NCBI GenBank assembly: GCA_030734395.1
Contig: JAUZTG010000023.1
Location: forward strand, 248,001-312,000
Reading direction: 5' to 3'
Length of the DNA stretch: 64,000 nt
From: Sarocladium kiliense
Lineage: Eukaryota > Ascomycota > Sordariomycetes > Hypocreales > Sarocladiaceae
Of the stretch, positions 11,601 through 24,400 are shown in pieces. Position 1 is the first letter of the stretch, and each line of letters opens with the position of its first letter. The translations under genes were made by a program, and so were the position numbers. Below the pieces are notes generated by a model. The model searched no databases. It had not been told where the DNA came from and worked only from the letters and a program-made list of their open reading frames with translations.

Positions 11601-12306
11601 CTCGTAAAGTGTCCGGACAGCGAAACGACAACGGAGTAGGCGAAACTTCTCAACAACATCTTTGACTGCGCTCCATTCTTCAGCCGGCGATTTTCTCAAG
11701 GTCTCGACTGCTTGGTGCCGCTTCTTCGGGCCGAACTCGACCGCTGCGCACTTGAGAGAGACATTTTCGAAGTCGGGATATGATTCGTCGTGAACACATG
11801 CCATGAACACAATGCCACGTGTGTTGTCAAAAAGTGAACGAAAGCTATTGTTCATTTTTGCCAGGCAAAGAGCCTACTTGTCGTCAGCATGACTGCCTGC
11901 GTCTCTGGTTGGAAAAGACTAACCTTCTTCAGAATGATTGAGCCAAAGCTGTAGCAGATGAAGATGATGGGACGGTTCGGCGCTTCCTCTCTCTTGCTAG
12001 CCAGGTTATAAAGAAGCGTCTCGGCCTGCCCTAGAAGATACGGCCATGATGTCGAAGAGATATCTTTACCGAAGTCGTACTGGAGGGCCATTATGCGTGC
12101 CTGTCGCACCTGGTGGCTCAAGACCTCGGCAAGCCATTTGTTGTGTCCTTTCAGCTTGTAATGTGGATGGAGAGTAGGTAAACCAGGGATCGAGATGATA
12201 CTATGAGATTGTGAGATAATGTGCTCTGGGGATAGCAGTGACAGACTGACTCCAGCTCCGGCTCCCTTCTGCCGTCATATATAACGGGCAGCGGTATTGG
12301 AACCAT
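8632..12306 (-). CDS. NLR-like STAND protein: SesB-like hydrolase, NB-ARC, TPR
   Basis: Eight exons: 12306-12251, 12200-11924, 11873-11541, 11490-10755, 10697-9743, 9683-9210, 9159-8926, 8872-8632; 3306 coding bases, 1101 residues, phases consistent throughout. Residues 1-230 resemble the SERAC1/SesB alpha/beta hydrolase (DIISIPGLPT, then IIFICYSFGSIILKKAL). The NB-ARC part (about 395-640) has the P-loop IAGIGGVGKTQVALSYAF, Walker B KPWLIVFDNADGDD and GSVLITTRD. The C-terminal third (about 780-1080) is a row of helical tetratricopeptide-type repeats. Fungal NLRs of this layout are thought to sense non-self or damage, possibly leading to a cell-death response. The hydrolase motifs are degenerate compared with the 21.5-26.3 kb paralogue. 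Ligand unknown. Confidence 0.85.
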
Positions 12307-13529
12307 GACGACAAATCACCTTGCAAGGGTCATTCAGCACAAATCCTTACAGATCTGTCCCTTTCTTCGTATGGTGGCCAGGAGAAAGCAAGGCGCTCCG
12401 CGACGCTGGTGACAAGCTGGCCTCGATTTCAGCCGCTCTTAACTGATTCAAGACTTAGGACCGAGATGTTGGTCGTGACTATGTCAAAAGGAAGAAGACT
12501 CAGAGTGTTGAAGGTTAGGATGTCACATGGCTAAGGCGGGAAGTTGGAAGCATTGTGTCACCGAAAGACTTTGTAGCCGCGGTTCCTAATAGACAACTCA
12601 TAACGGGCGCATATGCCAGCCACAGCTGGAGGATCAGATCACGCCTGCTCAGAAGTAAGAAAGATGGTGATGCAGCCATCATGCTCAGGTATCATTCATG
12701 GGAGCCGTCGTGGAAATTGTTGGGCTCTGTTGTGTAGCGAGAATGTATACTTTCAACTCTGCAAGGTAGAGGTACATAGGAGGCTCAGACTAGCGACCCC
12801 GAGGCTCATTGTGTAGCATCTTACTGGCCATGCGAAATGAATGTTGCATCATGGACGGCAGAGCCTCGTCGGGCTGTGCAGATATTGTCTCGCAGAAACA
12901 GGGCCAATCACATGCTACCACGTTGCGCGGAAGCTTCTAACACCGGTTCTTGTAGCCATGTGTCGTCTCTGGGCTCTCGAATTCCCGAGATCAACAGTCC
13001 AAGTGGTAGAGCCTGATGTATGATTCACACGACAAGATAATGGTGAGCGAACCAAGAGCGGGGTATAGAGAGCGACGAGCGGATGGTGCAACACTTCGAC
13101 AGCGAGGCGCAGCTCGTGACACCATTCGACGGTTCTAAATGCATGTCCAGGATCATTTGCTTATTCAGGCTGCGACGGGACAGAACTTAAAGGGGGGTCG
13201 TAAAAGACGGTAAGGTGGTGGACCATGCGGCTCTGCTCTCGTGCATCATTGACTCCTCTTCGATGAAGGGGGTTAGAGGTGCTCCCCGAGTCTTGTGCCA
13301 GCTGGACATGTCCGCACGCAGTCTCATGTCATCCTGTTGCTCGTCCTAAGCACAGTGCAGCCTTTTCAGGCCTTGATTCAGGATAGTTTGCACACAGCGT
13401 TCGGGGGCAGATGTATTCCGTTCAACTTACAGGGCTCCCAATTTTATAAATCTGGACGTCGAAACTCCCGTAGTAACACAGGTAAAGGCTTACTCGGAGT
13501 CTTTCTCTGGTTCTGTCGACTGCGTCTTT
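12307..13529. other. Divergent intergenic region, NLR and amidase
   Basis: 1.2 kb holding both promoters. Short ORFs on both strands lack recognisable domains. The only clear element is a TATA box just upstream of the amidase. Confidence 0.45.
13445..13450 (+). promoter_or_regulatory. Putative TATA box of amidase gene
   Basis: TATAAA lies 85 bp upstream of the chosen amidase ATG at 13530, a usual spacing for fungal promoters, and supports that start. Confidence 0.4.
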
Positions 13530-15964
13530 ATGGCGTCCTTGCCCCTCGCGAAACATGTGGTTGAAGGAGTCAACTACCTGGTGCATCCTCAGGTCATAGT
13601 GCGTCTTCTGAATTGAAGCCCAGGCGTCATCATCCCCACATGTCCATATACGTCTGGGCTGCAGTCAACCGAGCTGATACATGTACTAGGGGACAGTGAC
13701 GGCCAGTCTTCCCGCTGGGCAAATTCGTCCTGTCGTTCTGGTGGATGAGCAGCTGGCACGCCGCGACCAGAACGACATCACAAACAGGTTGAAGCATTTC
13801 GACAAATACGACGATGTATTCACCGAAGCCTTTGCTGCAACATTCGTCATCCATGGCTTGCAAGAGTCGATAGAGGGGTCCGACAGCTATCAAGAGACTC
13901 TAGCTGAGCTTTTCCCGTCTATACTTTTCTCTAGAACAGATGGAAATACAGAAGCGCTACCATCTGGGCCCTACTTTCTCCATGGGTCAGATATCCATCA
14001 AGCGTGGCGCCTATATCCAGACGAACTCGATGCCTTCATTTACGGTGTCATCCCCCGAGATGTCCTGAGCCCTGATGCGTATGTTGCCCGATACTTAGGT
14101 CAATTTCTACGGCAAGGTTCCTGATATTCAACTAGATTCGAGGTTTTGACATTAACCGATGACAATGGCATTTGGAAAACGATTGCTGTACCTAGTCGTC
14201 TTTACAGTCAGCCAACACCGGAACGGCCTCTAGCTGGCACGCGCTCATGTATCAAGGACATTTTCCGGTTGAAAGGAGTGAAGACCACAATGATGAGTCG
14301 TTCGTTTACTTCTTTGTACGGTCCGGAGGAAGAGAGTGCAGACTACGTGAAGAAGCTACTTTCCCTTGGTGCAGTTATACTGGGCAAGACAAAGATGACG
14401 CAGTTTGCCTCCTCTGATGAACCCACGGACCAATGGATTGACTTTCATTGTCCATTCAATCCTCGAGGTGATATGTATCAGAGCCCCTCTGGTAGCTCAT
14501 CTGGCGCAGCCGCTGCTCTGGCAGGCTACGACTGGGTAGACTACTCAGTTGCTGGAGATTGTAAGGACAGACAACGACGGATGTTAAGCCTTGGCTGACA
14601 GGAACACAGCGGCTGGTAGCGTGAGAGCCCCGGCGACTTGCAATGGGCTCTTTTCCATCCGTCCCTCATTCAACACCACGTCAATGAAAGGTTGTTTTGT
14701 AAATTCTCCGTTAGTACACCTCCTATCACAATTTCTCCTGTCAACTGACCCCAGCAAAGCAACTTCGACGTTGTCGGCTTGTTCACTCGAAGCCTCGATG
14801 ATTTGCAGCATCTTGTGGTTAACACATTCGACGTCAGTGATCATGTAACTCGGTTGCCCACCAAGATCCTATACCCTCTTGACTTCTTTCCGCACAGTAA
14901 TCAGGAGCATCAGAACATGGTGGACGACTTCGTCTCGGTCCTGGAGGCCTTCTTAAATACCAAGAGAGTGAAGTTCCGTATCTCAGACAACTGGGCGAAG
15001 TGCCCTCCGCTGGAAGCCGGCGGGAAGAGCCTGGAGGAGTATCTCCAAAAGGTCTGCCATCAATGCCTAGGCTTTTTCTTTTTCCCTTCAGTACTGACCG
15101 TACAATAGAGTGCATTCAGGTCTCTGTGCTATGATTACTATCACGAATTCGATCAGTATAGGTCCGACTACGAGGAGAGGTTTGGCAAAGAGCCTTACGA
15201 GGGACCTGTTGTCCATTACAGATGGTATTTGCTCCTCTTTCATGCTGTAGCAGGGTGTTCTCCCCGGCATGCTAATTAAGTGTAGGGGTGTAGGGAAGGC
15301 GACTACAAGAGAAGAACGAGACACCTATCTAGAGGCACTGAAAGTCTTCCGACAGTGGTTCAACGAAAATATCCTGTCCTCAGTCGAAAACAGCCTTTCA
15401 GACGCGATCATGATTATGCCCTACGGTAGCGCTAATCCGAAGTTCCGGGACTCGGCAAATGAGTAAGGCCTCGTCCCCCTTTCCCTATGCGATGAGAAAC
15501 TCGCAAGCTTGGCTTAACCTTTCCTAGAAATCCATCCAGCTCAGGTACTATTGGAGAGAAGTTCATGTCTCCTATTCTCCAAATACCGCAACTTGTCTTA
15601 CCATGTTCGCACACCCAGCCTGAGGCGCTTGTATCTCGCTGACACTACCCAGTTGGACAAATGCCGTATCAGTCGAGGATCTCAGGCCTATTGGAGCATC
15701 GGCCAATAGGTAGCACCCTGTTAGGGGCCAAAGGTGCGTGAAATTGTCGAAGTCGTATGAACAGCAGATGTTTATCTAAAAACAGGGAGTGACTTGATGC
15801 TCGTCATGCTGGCGAAGCAAGCCTTTGATGCTGCATCCTGGCCAACTACGATCAATACTGGCCGGTACATGTATCCACTCAGCAATAACGTGCGTAATGT
15901 TGAGGATGCAGATTCGCAGAGAGATGGGGCCTTTGCTCGCGCTAAGAAGGCTTTCCAAACGTAG
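13530..15964 (+). CDS. Amidase signature family hydrolase
   Basis: Ten exons: 13530-13592, 13690-14078, 14136-14560, 14610-14709, 14760-15051, 15109-15224, 15286-15462, 15528-15604, 15653-15733, 15786-15964; 1899 bases, 632 residues. The exon 4/5 junction has an equally phased alternative. The amidase Ser-cisSer-Lys triad is visible: the lysine in SCIKDIFRLKG, the serines in SGSSSGAAAALAGYD and, across an intron, VAGDSAGSVRAPATCNG. Further family text is NFDVVGLFTRSLDDL, MIMPYGSANPKFRD, FGQMPYQSRISG and GSDLMLVMLAKQAFDAA. About 200 N-terminal residues precede the catalytic domain, as in many fungal amidases. No signal peptide. It hydrolyses an amide bond; the substrate is unknown. Confidence 0.85.
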
Positions 15965-16159
15965 TAAAACAACCCTCTATCCATCTTCTAGGTGCCGTGA
16001 AGAGTGAAGAAATGGTATTCATAGCCGGGACGTCAAAACAAGATCTCATGACCAGACTTGGTTGATCAGAATGATGGAAGTGAGCGAACACTTCTGAACA
16101 GCAGTCCGCAAGCTTGCAGGTACCTACAGTCCACTCAGCGCCACATGAGAATCAATAAG

Positions 16160-16997
16160 TCACTGCTTCTGATCTCGTGATCCATGTCCGCGGCCCTCGG
16201 CCAGCATAATCTGTTCCCTCTCCTCGCACGCTGTCAGAAACCTCCGGGGCATAGTCTGCAATCTCTTATCGCATCGTTCTAAGACTTGTTGGGCCTTCTC
16301 CCCGTAAGCACGACGAAACACCAACCACAACTTCTGATCTTCGGCATCTTCAGCGCAAGGCAAGGGGTAGTACGGATCATTCTCGAAATATGCTTCAACC
16401 AGGCAGTCAATCAACCCTTCGGGGTGCGTCCACGCTGCGCTCTCTTCCCACATGCCGCAGAGGTTGAAATCAAGCACCCAAAGCTGCGTTCGGAGTTGGC
16501 CCTCCAGGTATGGGTGCCAAACCTCCGTAGGTTCTAGCTCAGAGAGAGCTGCATTGGGGGTTGAAGCGTCTGGGTCTTGGGGTGGCTGGACAGGCCTCGC
16601 CAATCCATCATGTATAGCTGTCCTTGTGCTTCCTATTACGAACTCGATATCGTAGGCCGTGACGTTGGCCCGCCAATGAATCACCGCCAGGGCCTCAGCG
16701 ATGGCCTTCGCGTACTCCTCAACGGGCATCCCCAACATTCTTATCTGGTCCACATGCAGGTTGAAGTTCCTCAGAGTGAAGTTGGAAGACTTCTTAGATG
16801 GGCTCCGTCGCCCAAGGTATACCCTTGCCAAACAGTCCCGGTTTGCATCCAACACTCTGGCCGCTTCTTGGTCGTCAGCTGGGCAGAACGGCTATCTATT
16901 CAGTTTTCAAGAGCACGGGTTGTGTCTTTTGTTCTGTTCGAACATGGGGGATGATGGATGCCTGGAAATAGGGTTGAGCCTTCACGAAGCTTGACCT
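16160..16997 (-). CDS. DUF3669 domain protein, 5'-truncated or misassembled start
   Basis: A well-conserved C-terminal DUF3669 half is encoded from about 16880 to 16160: ANRDCLARVYLGRR, FNLHVDQIRMLGMPVEEY, AEALAVIHWRANVTAYDIEFV, and LDFNLCGMW. The usual N-terminal half (roughly 150 or more residues) is absent. The frame is closed by a TAG upstream. One splice-consistent start exists: ATG at 16997 with the five-codon exon 16997-16983, a GTGAAG donor and a GAATAG acceptor before CPADDQEAARVL; this would give about 250 residues. It may equally be a gene relic. The molecular function of DUF3669 proteins is unknown; some carry zinc fingers. Confidence 0.55.
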
Positions 16998-17244
16998 CAT
17001 GGCGTGACACCATGTAATGTGCCTCGCTGCGGTCACACGCGGCCCTCAACATTAATATACGCGACAAAGAAGCTGAGAGGCCGCCAACTAAGAGTCAAAA
17101 CAACACTGTGAGCATCCAACATGAGCTTCTTCTATATCAATCATTGCAAAAAGTTCCCGCTACTTCGCCCAGAAAAGATCCGTTCACAAACATCGCTGTC
17201 TTCACTGTCTATCTTATACCGTACATATTTCCAATTTATACTCT

Positions 17245-18913
17245 TTACATGACCATCTTGTGGCCGCGGTACTTGCTCTGCTGAGCGTAAGCCTGGACGT
17301 TCTTCTCGTCCGAGCGCTTGGGGAAGCCATCGAATGACAGTGCGTATGTCGCGACAGAGTGAGCAATGAGCTAAAGAAAGCAAGTTAGCGTCATCCAGTG
17401 CGTTGTCAAAACAGTGTTAAAGTCGTACCTTGGTGTTCACCTCCCACGCCTCGAGATCAACGTTGCTCGTATCATCACACAACTGGTGGTAGCAGGGATC
17501 GTACCAGTCGCCAGCCTTGCCGCCAAACATGGCCTCTTCATCCTCGGTTTTGACGCCCTCTGCACCAGTCGCAATACCACCGGCAGGGATGCCTCCACGA
17601 ATGAATCCGTCGTAGTCGCTGCGTCCATCGAAAGGAATGAGCGTGTAGTTGAGACCCTGCTTCTCATACCAGTCGATGTAAAGTTGCTTCAAGTCGCCAG
17701 AGCCTTCGGGGTTTCCCTCGTTGCTGGCATTGTAGATTTGGTAAGCATAGTTGGGGCTAGCCATCATGTCGTAGTCCATGAATAGCCTGATCCTCTTGTT
17801 CTCTTCCTCGGTGAGGCTGGCGACGTAGAAGTTCGATCCAAGCAGACCCTCCTCCTCAGCCGCCCACCATGCGAAACGAACACAGTTGTTGATGCGGAAG
17901 TCAGTAAGGCGAAGAGCAACCTCAAGGACCGAGATGCTGCCGGAGCCGTCATCATTGATGCCGGGGCCTTCGGGGACGCTATCTGAGTGCCCACCAAGCA
18001 TGACACAGTTGTCCTGATCACCACCACTGGTCTGCGCAATGATGTTAGAGGTCATGATGGTTCGAACCTCTCCATCGATGTAGACGATGGCATCGACCTT
18101 TTGTCCATCCTTCAGCTTGTCCACAGTCTTCTCGCCGAACTTCTGAGAGATGCCAAAAGTCGCAACATGGTTCGGGGACGGTGTGCCAAGAGTGCCGTGC
18201 ACATCACCCTTCTCGTTATTGTAGATGATAGCGGCGATTGCGCCAGCCTTGCCAGCATTCTCCGACTTGTCACCGAAAGCACAGGCTCCGCGCTTGACCA
18301 AAGCGATGTTGCCCTCGACGTCGGCGGGGTAGTCCGAGATGTCGCAGCCGTCGTTCTCAACCAACACAATGTTGCCGTACTCGGGCTGCTTGTTCTTAGT
18401 CGGAGGCGTCAAGCTCATAGGAGTCGCTGAAGAAGGAACTTCATCGCCGATAACGAGTCGGGACTCGAAGACGTCGCCGGTGACAGCTGGGAAGCTCTGC
18501 GCGCTGAGCTTATAGTAGCTACCGGTATCGGCGAGGGCAGTGCGGATATACTGAAGCGTCGCAAGGTGACCTGAAATAATTGACAGTCAGACTCGGGTTG
18601 AACATAGTATAGAGATGGAAACAGCTCTGGACTTGCCCTTGCTACCGATGACCCTCGTGGGATGACCGTACTCATCCTCGCCCTTCTCGGCAAGCTTGTA
18701 GAAGTCCTCGGCACGCTTCTTGAGGCTTTTCCGGGAGATTGACTCTTGCAGCTTCTCGCTGTCAATCAATGGCAGGCTCGAGCCGTCGTTGCTTGAAGGA
18801 GATAGCCAAGCAGGGATCTCGGGGAGCTTGACTGGAAGCTGAAGAGGGATCTGGAGAGCATTGACGCCGCCCAGAGCGAGGGCAGAAACCAGCCCGTTTC
18901 GGAGAGTTGACAT
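17245..18913 (-). CDS. Secreted/vacuolar M28 aminopeptidase with PA domain
   Basis: Three exons: 18913-18637, 18570-17429, 17370-17245; 1545 bases, 514 residues. The first intron is GC-AG (donor GCAAGT), required for the reading frame. A signal peptide (MSTLRNGLVSALALGGVNA) leads the protein. The protease-associated domain is near residues 155-260 (GNIALVKRGACAFGDKS). The zinc-peptidase ligands are all visible: GGHSDSVPEGPGINDDGSGS, WWAAEEEGLLGS, RLFMDYDMM and CYHQLCDDTSN. This is the aminopeptidase Y / leucine aminopeptidase 2 type, which removes N-terminal residues from peptides in the vacuole or outside the cell. It is divergent from the four-helix membrane protein. Confidence 0.9.
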
Positions 18914-19719
18914 GTTGAGACTGTGGACGATGATACCCAATGGTGGTAGCGAAAGATGAAAGACAGAAATAAGGAGCTCTGATCAAGTCCACCAGCAGCC
19001 TTGAGATAGAAGAGTGCGGGACGTCACGATCGAAAGCGTCGTACCTCGGTGTCGCGTGAGTGTGTCATTTGTTGACGCCATTGCCGCTACAGGCAAGGCG
19101 CAGAGGAGCTTCCCACTGCGATAAGCTGCGACCTGCGACACCGGCGATAAGGTACCTGGCGTGCCTGGGGGAGTGCCTTAATTGGGGGGCTGGTGTCTTG
19201 CTGACTCATGATGCCTTGGTTTGGATCACCTTCACCTTCACGATCGTCTCCTCGTCCATCTCGTGACAAGGGCACCCTGTCGTCATGTAAACGATTTACA
19301 GCCATCATGTCATCACTCCTACACTTCATCTCTGGTGGACGAACCCCTCCTACTAGGCTGCGTCCCCCAAATGAATCGCCCAACATCTTTCGTGTCACAT
19401 GATGCCCAGGTCAATGGTCCCAATTTAGGCACAACAAGGACCCCTGGCCACACCAACCAGGCGCCCAGCTTCGCCTTCTAGACAGAAGAGAGGCGGTGTT
19501 CGCTTAAGCCGCCCGCCCCACGGCAGGCATTTGAATGTGCGGTTCGTCGCATGGGCAGTCGTCACTTCTTGTAGACGACCCTGGAGGATTGAGAATGACC
19601 CGAAGCCTATGATTGTGCTGCTCAACCATCGCCTACAGCATGGTTTTGACGGTCGACATTTGAAGCGAACGATCTCGCGACAAGAACCTCTCGAGCTGTG
19701 ACGTCGAGCAAGGTCGATC
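18914..19719. other. Divergent intergenic region
   Basis: 806 bp between the aminopeptidase and the small membrane protein. Only short overlapping ORFs are present; no repeat or RNA gene is seen. Confidence 0.45.
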
Positions 19720-20402
19720 ATGGCGCATCCACGATTTCCTCGCCCGTACGCGATATGCGTGATCCTCGCTCGAACCCTCGTGCTCTGTCTCGCAATCGTC
19801 AACATGGGCGCCGCAGCGTACCTCGCCTCCTCATACTCGAAGAAGCAGGCGTACGGCATCGGTATCGCAGTAATAGTACGATGAACATCGCGTTTGTCCC
19901 AGACGTGAATGCCTCGACTGACTTCTCTGTAGTGCGCTGCCGCCATCTTCGTCGATGCCCACCCAATTGCCGCCTTGCTTGACAGCGGCCGCAAGATTCC
20001 CCGTCCGGCCAGCGTGCTCACGGCATGCTTCGACCTGCTCCTCACTATCGGCCTCGTTATCGCCGGTGTCTTCCTCCTCATGTCCGACTACTACTATCAC
20101 GATGGCGCCGACGACCGTGACGATCCTCCGTGGCAGGCTACCCTGGGAATAGTGGTCTTGCTGACGCTGGTACACATGTAAGTTGCAACGCGAAGCAGCA
20201 TATGAACTGCTGCACAGGCTTGCTGACTGAATGATCCAACAGGGGATGTCGAGTCATCCTACTTTTTTGGGCATGCATCTACGGCTGCGTGGCCTCAAGT
20301 AGGAAGAGGAAGGCTGAGCGACGGGCAGACGCTGCTCGGAGCAATGGCCCGCACACTGACGCTGTAGCTCTCGAGACAGGGCCTGGGCATCAATCAGGAT
20401 GA
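19720..20402 (+). CDS. Four-helix membrane protein, MARVEL-like
   Basis: Three exons: 19720-19869, 19933-20177, 20243-20402; 555 bases, 184 residues, phases consistent. Four hydrophobic segments are visible: AICVILARTLVLCLAIVNMG, IACAAAIFVDAHPIAALL, LTACFDLLLTIGLVIAGVFL, and ATLGIVVLLTLVHMGCRVIL running into FWACIYGC. A basic cytosolic tail follows (SSRKRKAERRADAARS). Many fungal genomes encode such proteins of the MARVEL/non-classical export class; I base the comparison on topology and size, not on a specific motif. It ends 1.1 kb from the convergent NACHT gene. Confidence 0.7.
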
Positions 20403-21497
20403 CCCTGCGGTAGTTGCTTAGAAAGATCAACGCTGTATTCCCATCACGATTATAGTCTTGTACATTTCGTCCTGCCGTCCGCACCCGCTGCGCTCCCACC
20501 TGAGGTATTCAACCGCTCTCGAACATTTGTCCCGGCCTTGGTCGTGTACCGTAAAATGCCACCATATTGTCGGAAGCCTCACGTTGTCGTGCAATGCGCT
20601 CTACCATCTGTTCTCTTGCCAAAGTTACCGGTTGTCCCTGCGCCTGGCAGCCGTTAGCCCACCATAACTATTGAGGATGTGCAGCAACACTCTGCTATCG
20701 TGATCTCAACTCACCTGGCTCTGGGAGCCTGCTTGTGCTGCGAGAGCTCTGTTCACCATCCCATTGACGCTCAACCTCCACGCCGCAGCAGGCGGTGGTG
20801 CATCGTCGACTCGTCGAGTCATTGTGCGGATGTCCGATGCAGCGAAGAGTGTTGTTCGAGGGTACCTGTGCTTTATGTACCTTGAAAAGAAGCGTAATTC
20901 GTATGTCAAACACATAAGAGTAAGGTCTTCTTCGTTTCGGTGGCAGTTCAACTTCTTAAACTACCCAAATGAACCCAGATACAGTTTATATGGTGAGCGC
21001 TACGCTTCCACCACAGATTACGAGACTCGCCTGATCTTCCTGCGCCGCGCCATCGCATCCCATAATATGCCCCTGTTTCGTAGCAGCATTCGTATATGTT
21101 CGCTGTTGATTGGGCGTAAGCTGACTGGCAGTGCCAAGCTTCCGAATCCTCAAAGTTGCCGCCTGTCAGCCCTAGTATCCTGGAGTCAGTAACCTGCTAC
21201 CAAATCATCGCTGTGCCACAGCTAGGGTCAAGGATCATCCAGCATTGTGCTGACGACAAGAGTAAGAAATCACCGTTCTAGGACTAGGATCTGGGTCCGG
21301 TTGCTGACGGACTGTCGGCGACGACCCGACCAGGGATAGAGTTGATGCAACATCACGACCTGCCCAACGACATCGTGTTCTCCCCTGCAGCACCACAAAG
21401 ACTTCATTATGTTCATAGTATCCTCATTTAGTTACGTTAACGTTTTTGCTTTGCTTCTTCTGCAACAAGTGGGAGTTCTAAAGACTCTTTGGACATA
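20403..21497. other. Convergent intergenic region
   Basis: 1.1 kb between two gene ends. An open frame near 20764-21192 lacks an ATG and any recognisable domain. Nothing supportable is seen. Confidence 0.45.
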
Positions 21498-24400
21498 TTA
21501 TCTCCAAGGTCCAGCACCCAAAACCTCAGACGATACGTAGGAATCAAAGCGAACTTCCTTGCCCATCCCCAAGAAGCCCTTCACCAGAACTGGGCGCCCG
21601 CGCAGAACGAGCGCCAAGTCTTCGCCTGAGATCGCACAAGAAATCTCGACGTCCTCCCCCTTGAAAAACTCCGCTGGTATAAAAAAGTGCCGATGGTATC
21701 CAAGTGAAGCTGTAACCGACGATCCATCAGATCCTGGATAACTTGAGACAGAATGTGCAGTTCGAAGATCTAAAGATGACAGCCACATGGACTCATCAAC
21801 GAAAAGCACCTTGTCTTCCCCAAGAACTCCAACGACCTGGCGAACAGGGACGTTATATAACTCCGAATAGCACACAGGCGTCCCTGGCGGGCTCCTTTCC
21901 AAGGGGGAATGCGGTGGCGAGATATACGAGTTGTGCTTGGAAACGATGCAATCAAGATCCAGCCTGATGAGGACTGGCCGTGGTCCATACATCGCACTCA
22001 TCACGCGGCCTTGAACAACAGCTGCTTTGCAATCCGCGGAGAGGTGGACCCTGCGCTGCCAGTTGAAGGCCGCATACACCGAACTTCGCCATGGCCAATC
22101 CACAAAACCTGTGATGTCGGTGATTCTTGGGTTCCCAGTCCAGCCGTTGATATCGTAGATGTGCACTCCAATATGATCACCAAAGCACAATGCCTTGTTC
22201 GGAATCTGTGGCAGCATCACGAACTGCCTATCTGTACAGAGATTGCGAAAAGGAGCTGTGCCAAGTAGTTGACCACTATCCGCGTATAAGAATGTCGTGT
22301 CGAGATCAGAGAGAAGCACCTTCCCTTCCTCGTTGGCAATAGAAACATCGTGTATCCAGGTCTTTGTGCCTATCTGCAAGTCGAATATGCAGCTTCCAGG
22401 GAGTACATCCGTTCCAGTTTCTATTTCTGGGAGACTTTGGAGTCTCACTTCGTTGTCGATTCCAACACATAGGACTGCACGATGACTCGGCCACCAGTGT
22501 AGACTCCTCACTATACAAGATGACCTATAAACCACGCTTCGGAAGGAGGCTGTCTTTCGGTCAAACATGCTGACCACTCCATCAGCTTTAGCGCAGATGA
22601 TGAAGTCCTCGCCCGGCGGCACCAGCAGTCCCTCGATATCGCAAGAACCAGGGGTTCGAGGTAAAGCAGATGCTTTGGGCTTTGCTTCTGTATCTTTAAT
22701 AATAGCGTCTCGACTCAATCCGGAGGGAAGCTCCCAAATGAGACAATTCTTTGCCTGATGGCCGTAGATCCCAATGAGATGCGCATCTGCTTTCGAGAAG
22801 CTGAGCATCTCAATATCATTTGTTCCAGTGTCGATCTTGTGAAGGAAGTCAAGAGTCTCGAAATCGTAGACGTTCACGGTCGCAGAGCCACCGGGCCTTG
22901 TTTCTAGACTGGCTAAAAGTCGACCATTCGAGCCCGTCGCAAGCAGGACGCTTGTAGAGGCACGCCGCTGGATAATCTCATCGTGTCGTGGTTCGAGAAT
23001 CACCAGCTCATTTTCACGAGCGACAGCCAGCAATCCATTCTTAGGGTTGATGCAAATTTCCTTCACAACGGCATTCTTCCCGATATTGTCTTGAGAGGAT
23101 GTCGCACACGAGCGGATGAAGTCTCCTGTGTCAAGATCCAATACGGTGACATTGTTGCATCTACTAACAATGAGCCTAGATGGAACTGAAACAGCCACAG
23201 CTAAGAAGCTTTGGTCCGAAAGATGGCCCTTTGTTTCACTGAGCCCTTCTTCGGGCTTGTGGCTGCTGAGGTCCCAGGCAAAGCAGACGTCCTGGCGATG
23301 AGGCATTAGTAGGCGACTGTCGTCGAATTCCAGGCCCAAAGGTTCTATTTTATCGTGGATGAACTCGTGCAGGCATTCGCACTGCGGAAGACTCCAGACT
23401 TGTGTATAGCCGTCCCCACTGCTTGCAAGGAGCTGGCCATTTTCACTAAAGGCTAGGTGCTTCACTTCCCCAGTATGTTCAAATTTCCGGAATTGCGTAT
23501 AAGCAGAGGTGTCGAACACTGTAATGACTCCTTGCCTCATGCCAATCGCTAAGAGGGAGCCTTTAGATTGGATGATGACTGCACGATATTCCAGGGACAA
23601 TGAGGATACAATGTCGCTCCATTGCGCGCCCAGGTCGCCCACGACGTGAAAGTTCTGGTTCGGCTTTCGAGCCTTGTACAGGGAGGATTCCGATGGACAG
23701 AAATGAGGTATGATAGTATGGACTATTGACACATCGGATGCCAGCGCCTCTCCGAATTTCCGACTCAGTTGGGGAAGGTCGTTGGCTACTTGGGATAGGT
23801 ATCTGAGGAACCGAGAATCTCTAGTGTGGCACTGACATTGGGAGCAGAAAGTTCTCAGTCGCTCCGAGGCAAGATTGAGGAAGCTGACCCCTCTGTGTTT
23901 GACAGCTACCTGTATCCAGTCCAGTATGTGCAATTTCAGGAATCTCTCAACCGATTCCAAGAGCTGTTCGATTCCGTCGGTTGCCTTGGACAAATGAAGG
24001 GGCAGCTCAAGGAGAGCATACATTTCGAACCCAGTGAGATTGGCCCCGGAGATGAGGTCTCGTCGGAACTCTCTCTTTCCGAACAGCCGCAAACAAGTCT
24101 TCGCAATTCTGGCATGGCATCCACCTTCATCAAAGGAGAAGTCTGGTCTCTGCTGTTGATTCAACAAGAAATGCTTTGCCGTCTCGTGTTGTAGCTTGAT
24201 GCGACCGATCTGGTCCACGGTAACGAGCTGACCACAAAGCGTCACGACACTTTCTCCAAAATGTGGGAAGGTAGTATCAAGGTCGATCTCTAATGCAGTC
24301 TGAAGCTCATTGACGGTGAAAGGACGACTGATGCATATTATCCAGCGCAGAATCGCATGCGTCAGGTCCTTGGATGGCCCGGCTTCGGCAATGGTCTCAA

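Noticed and set aside
17414..18430. Plus-strand ORFs opposite the aminopeptidase
   Set aside because: Shadows of the M28 coding sequence on the minus strand.
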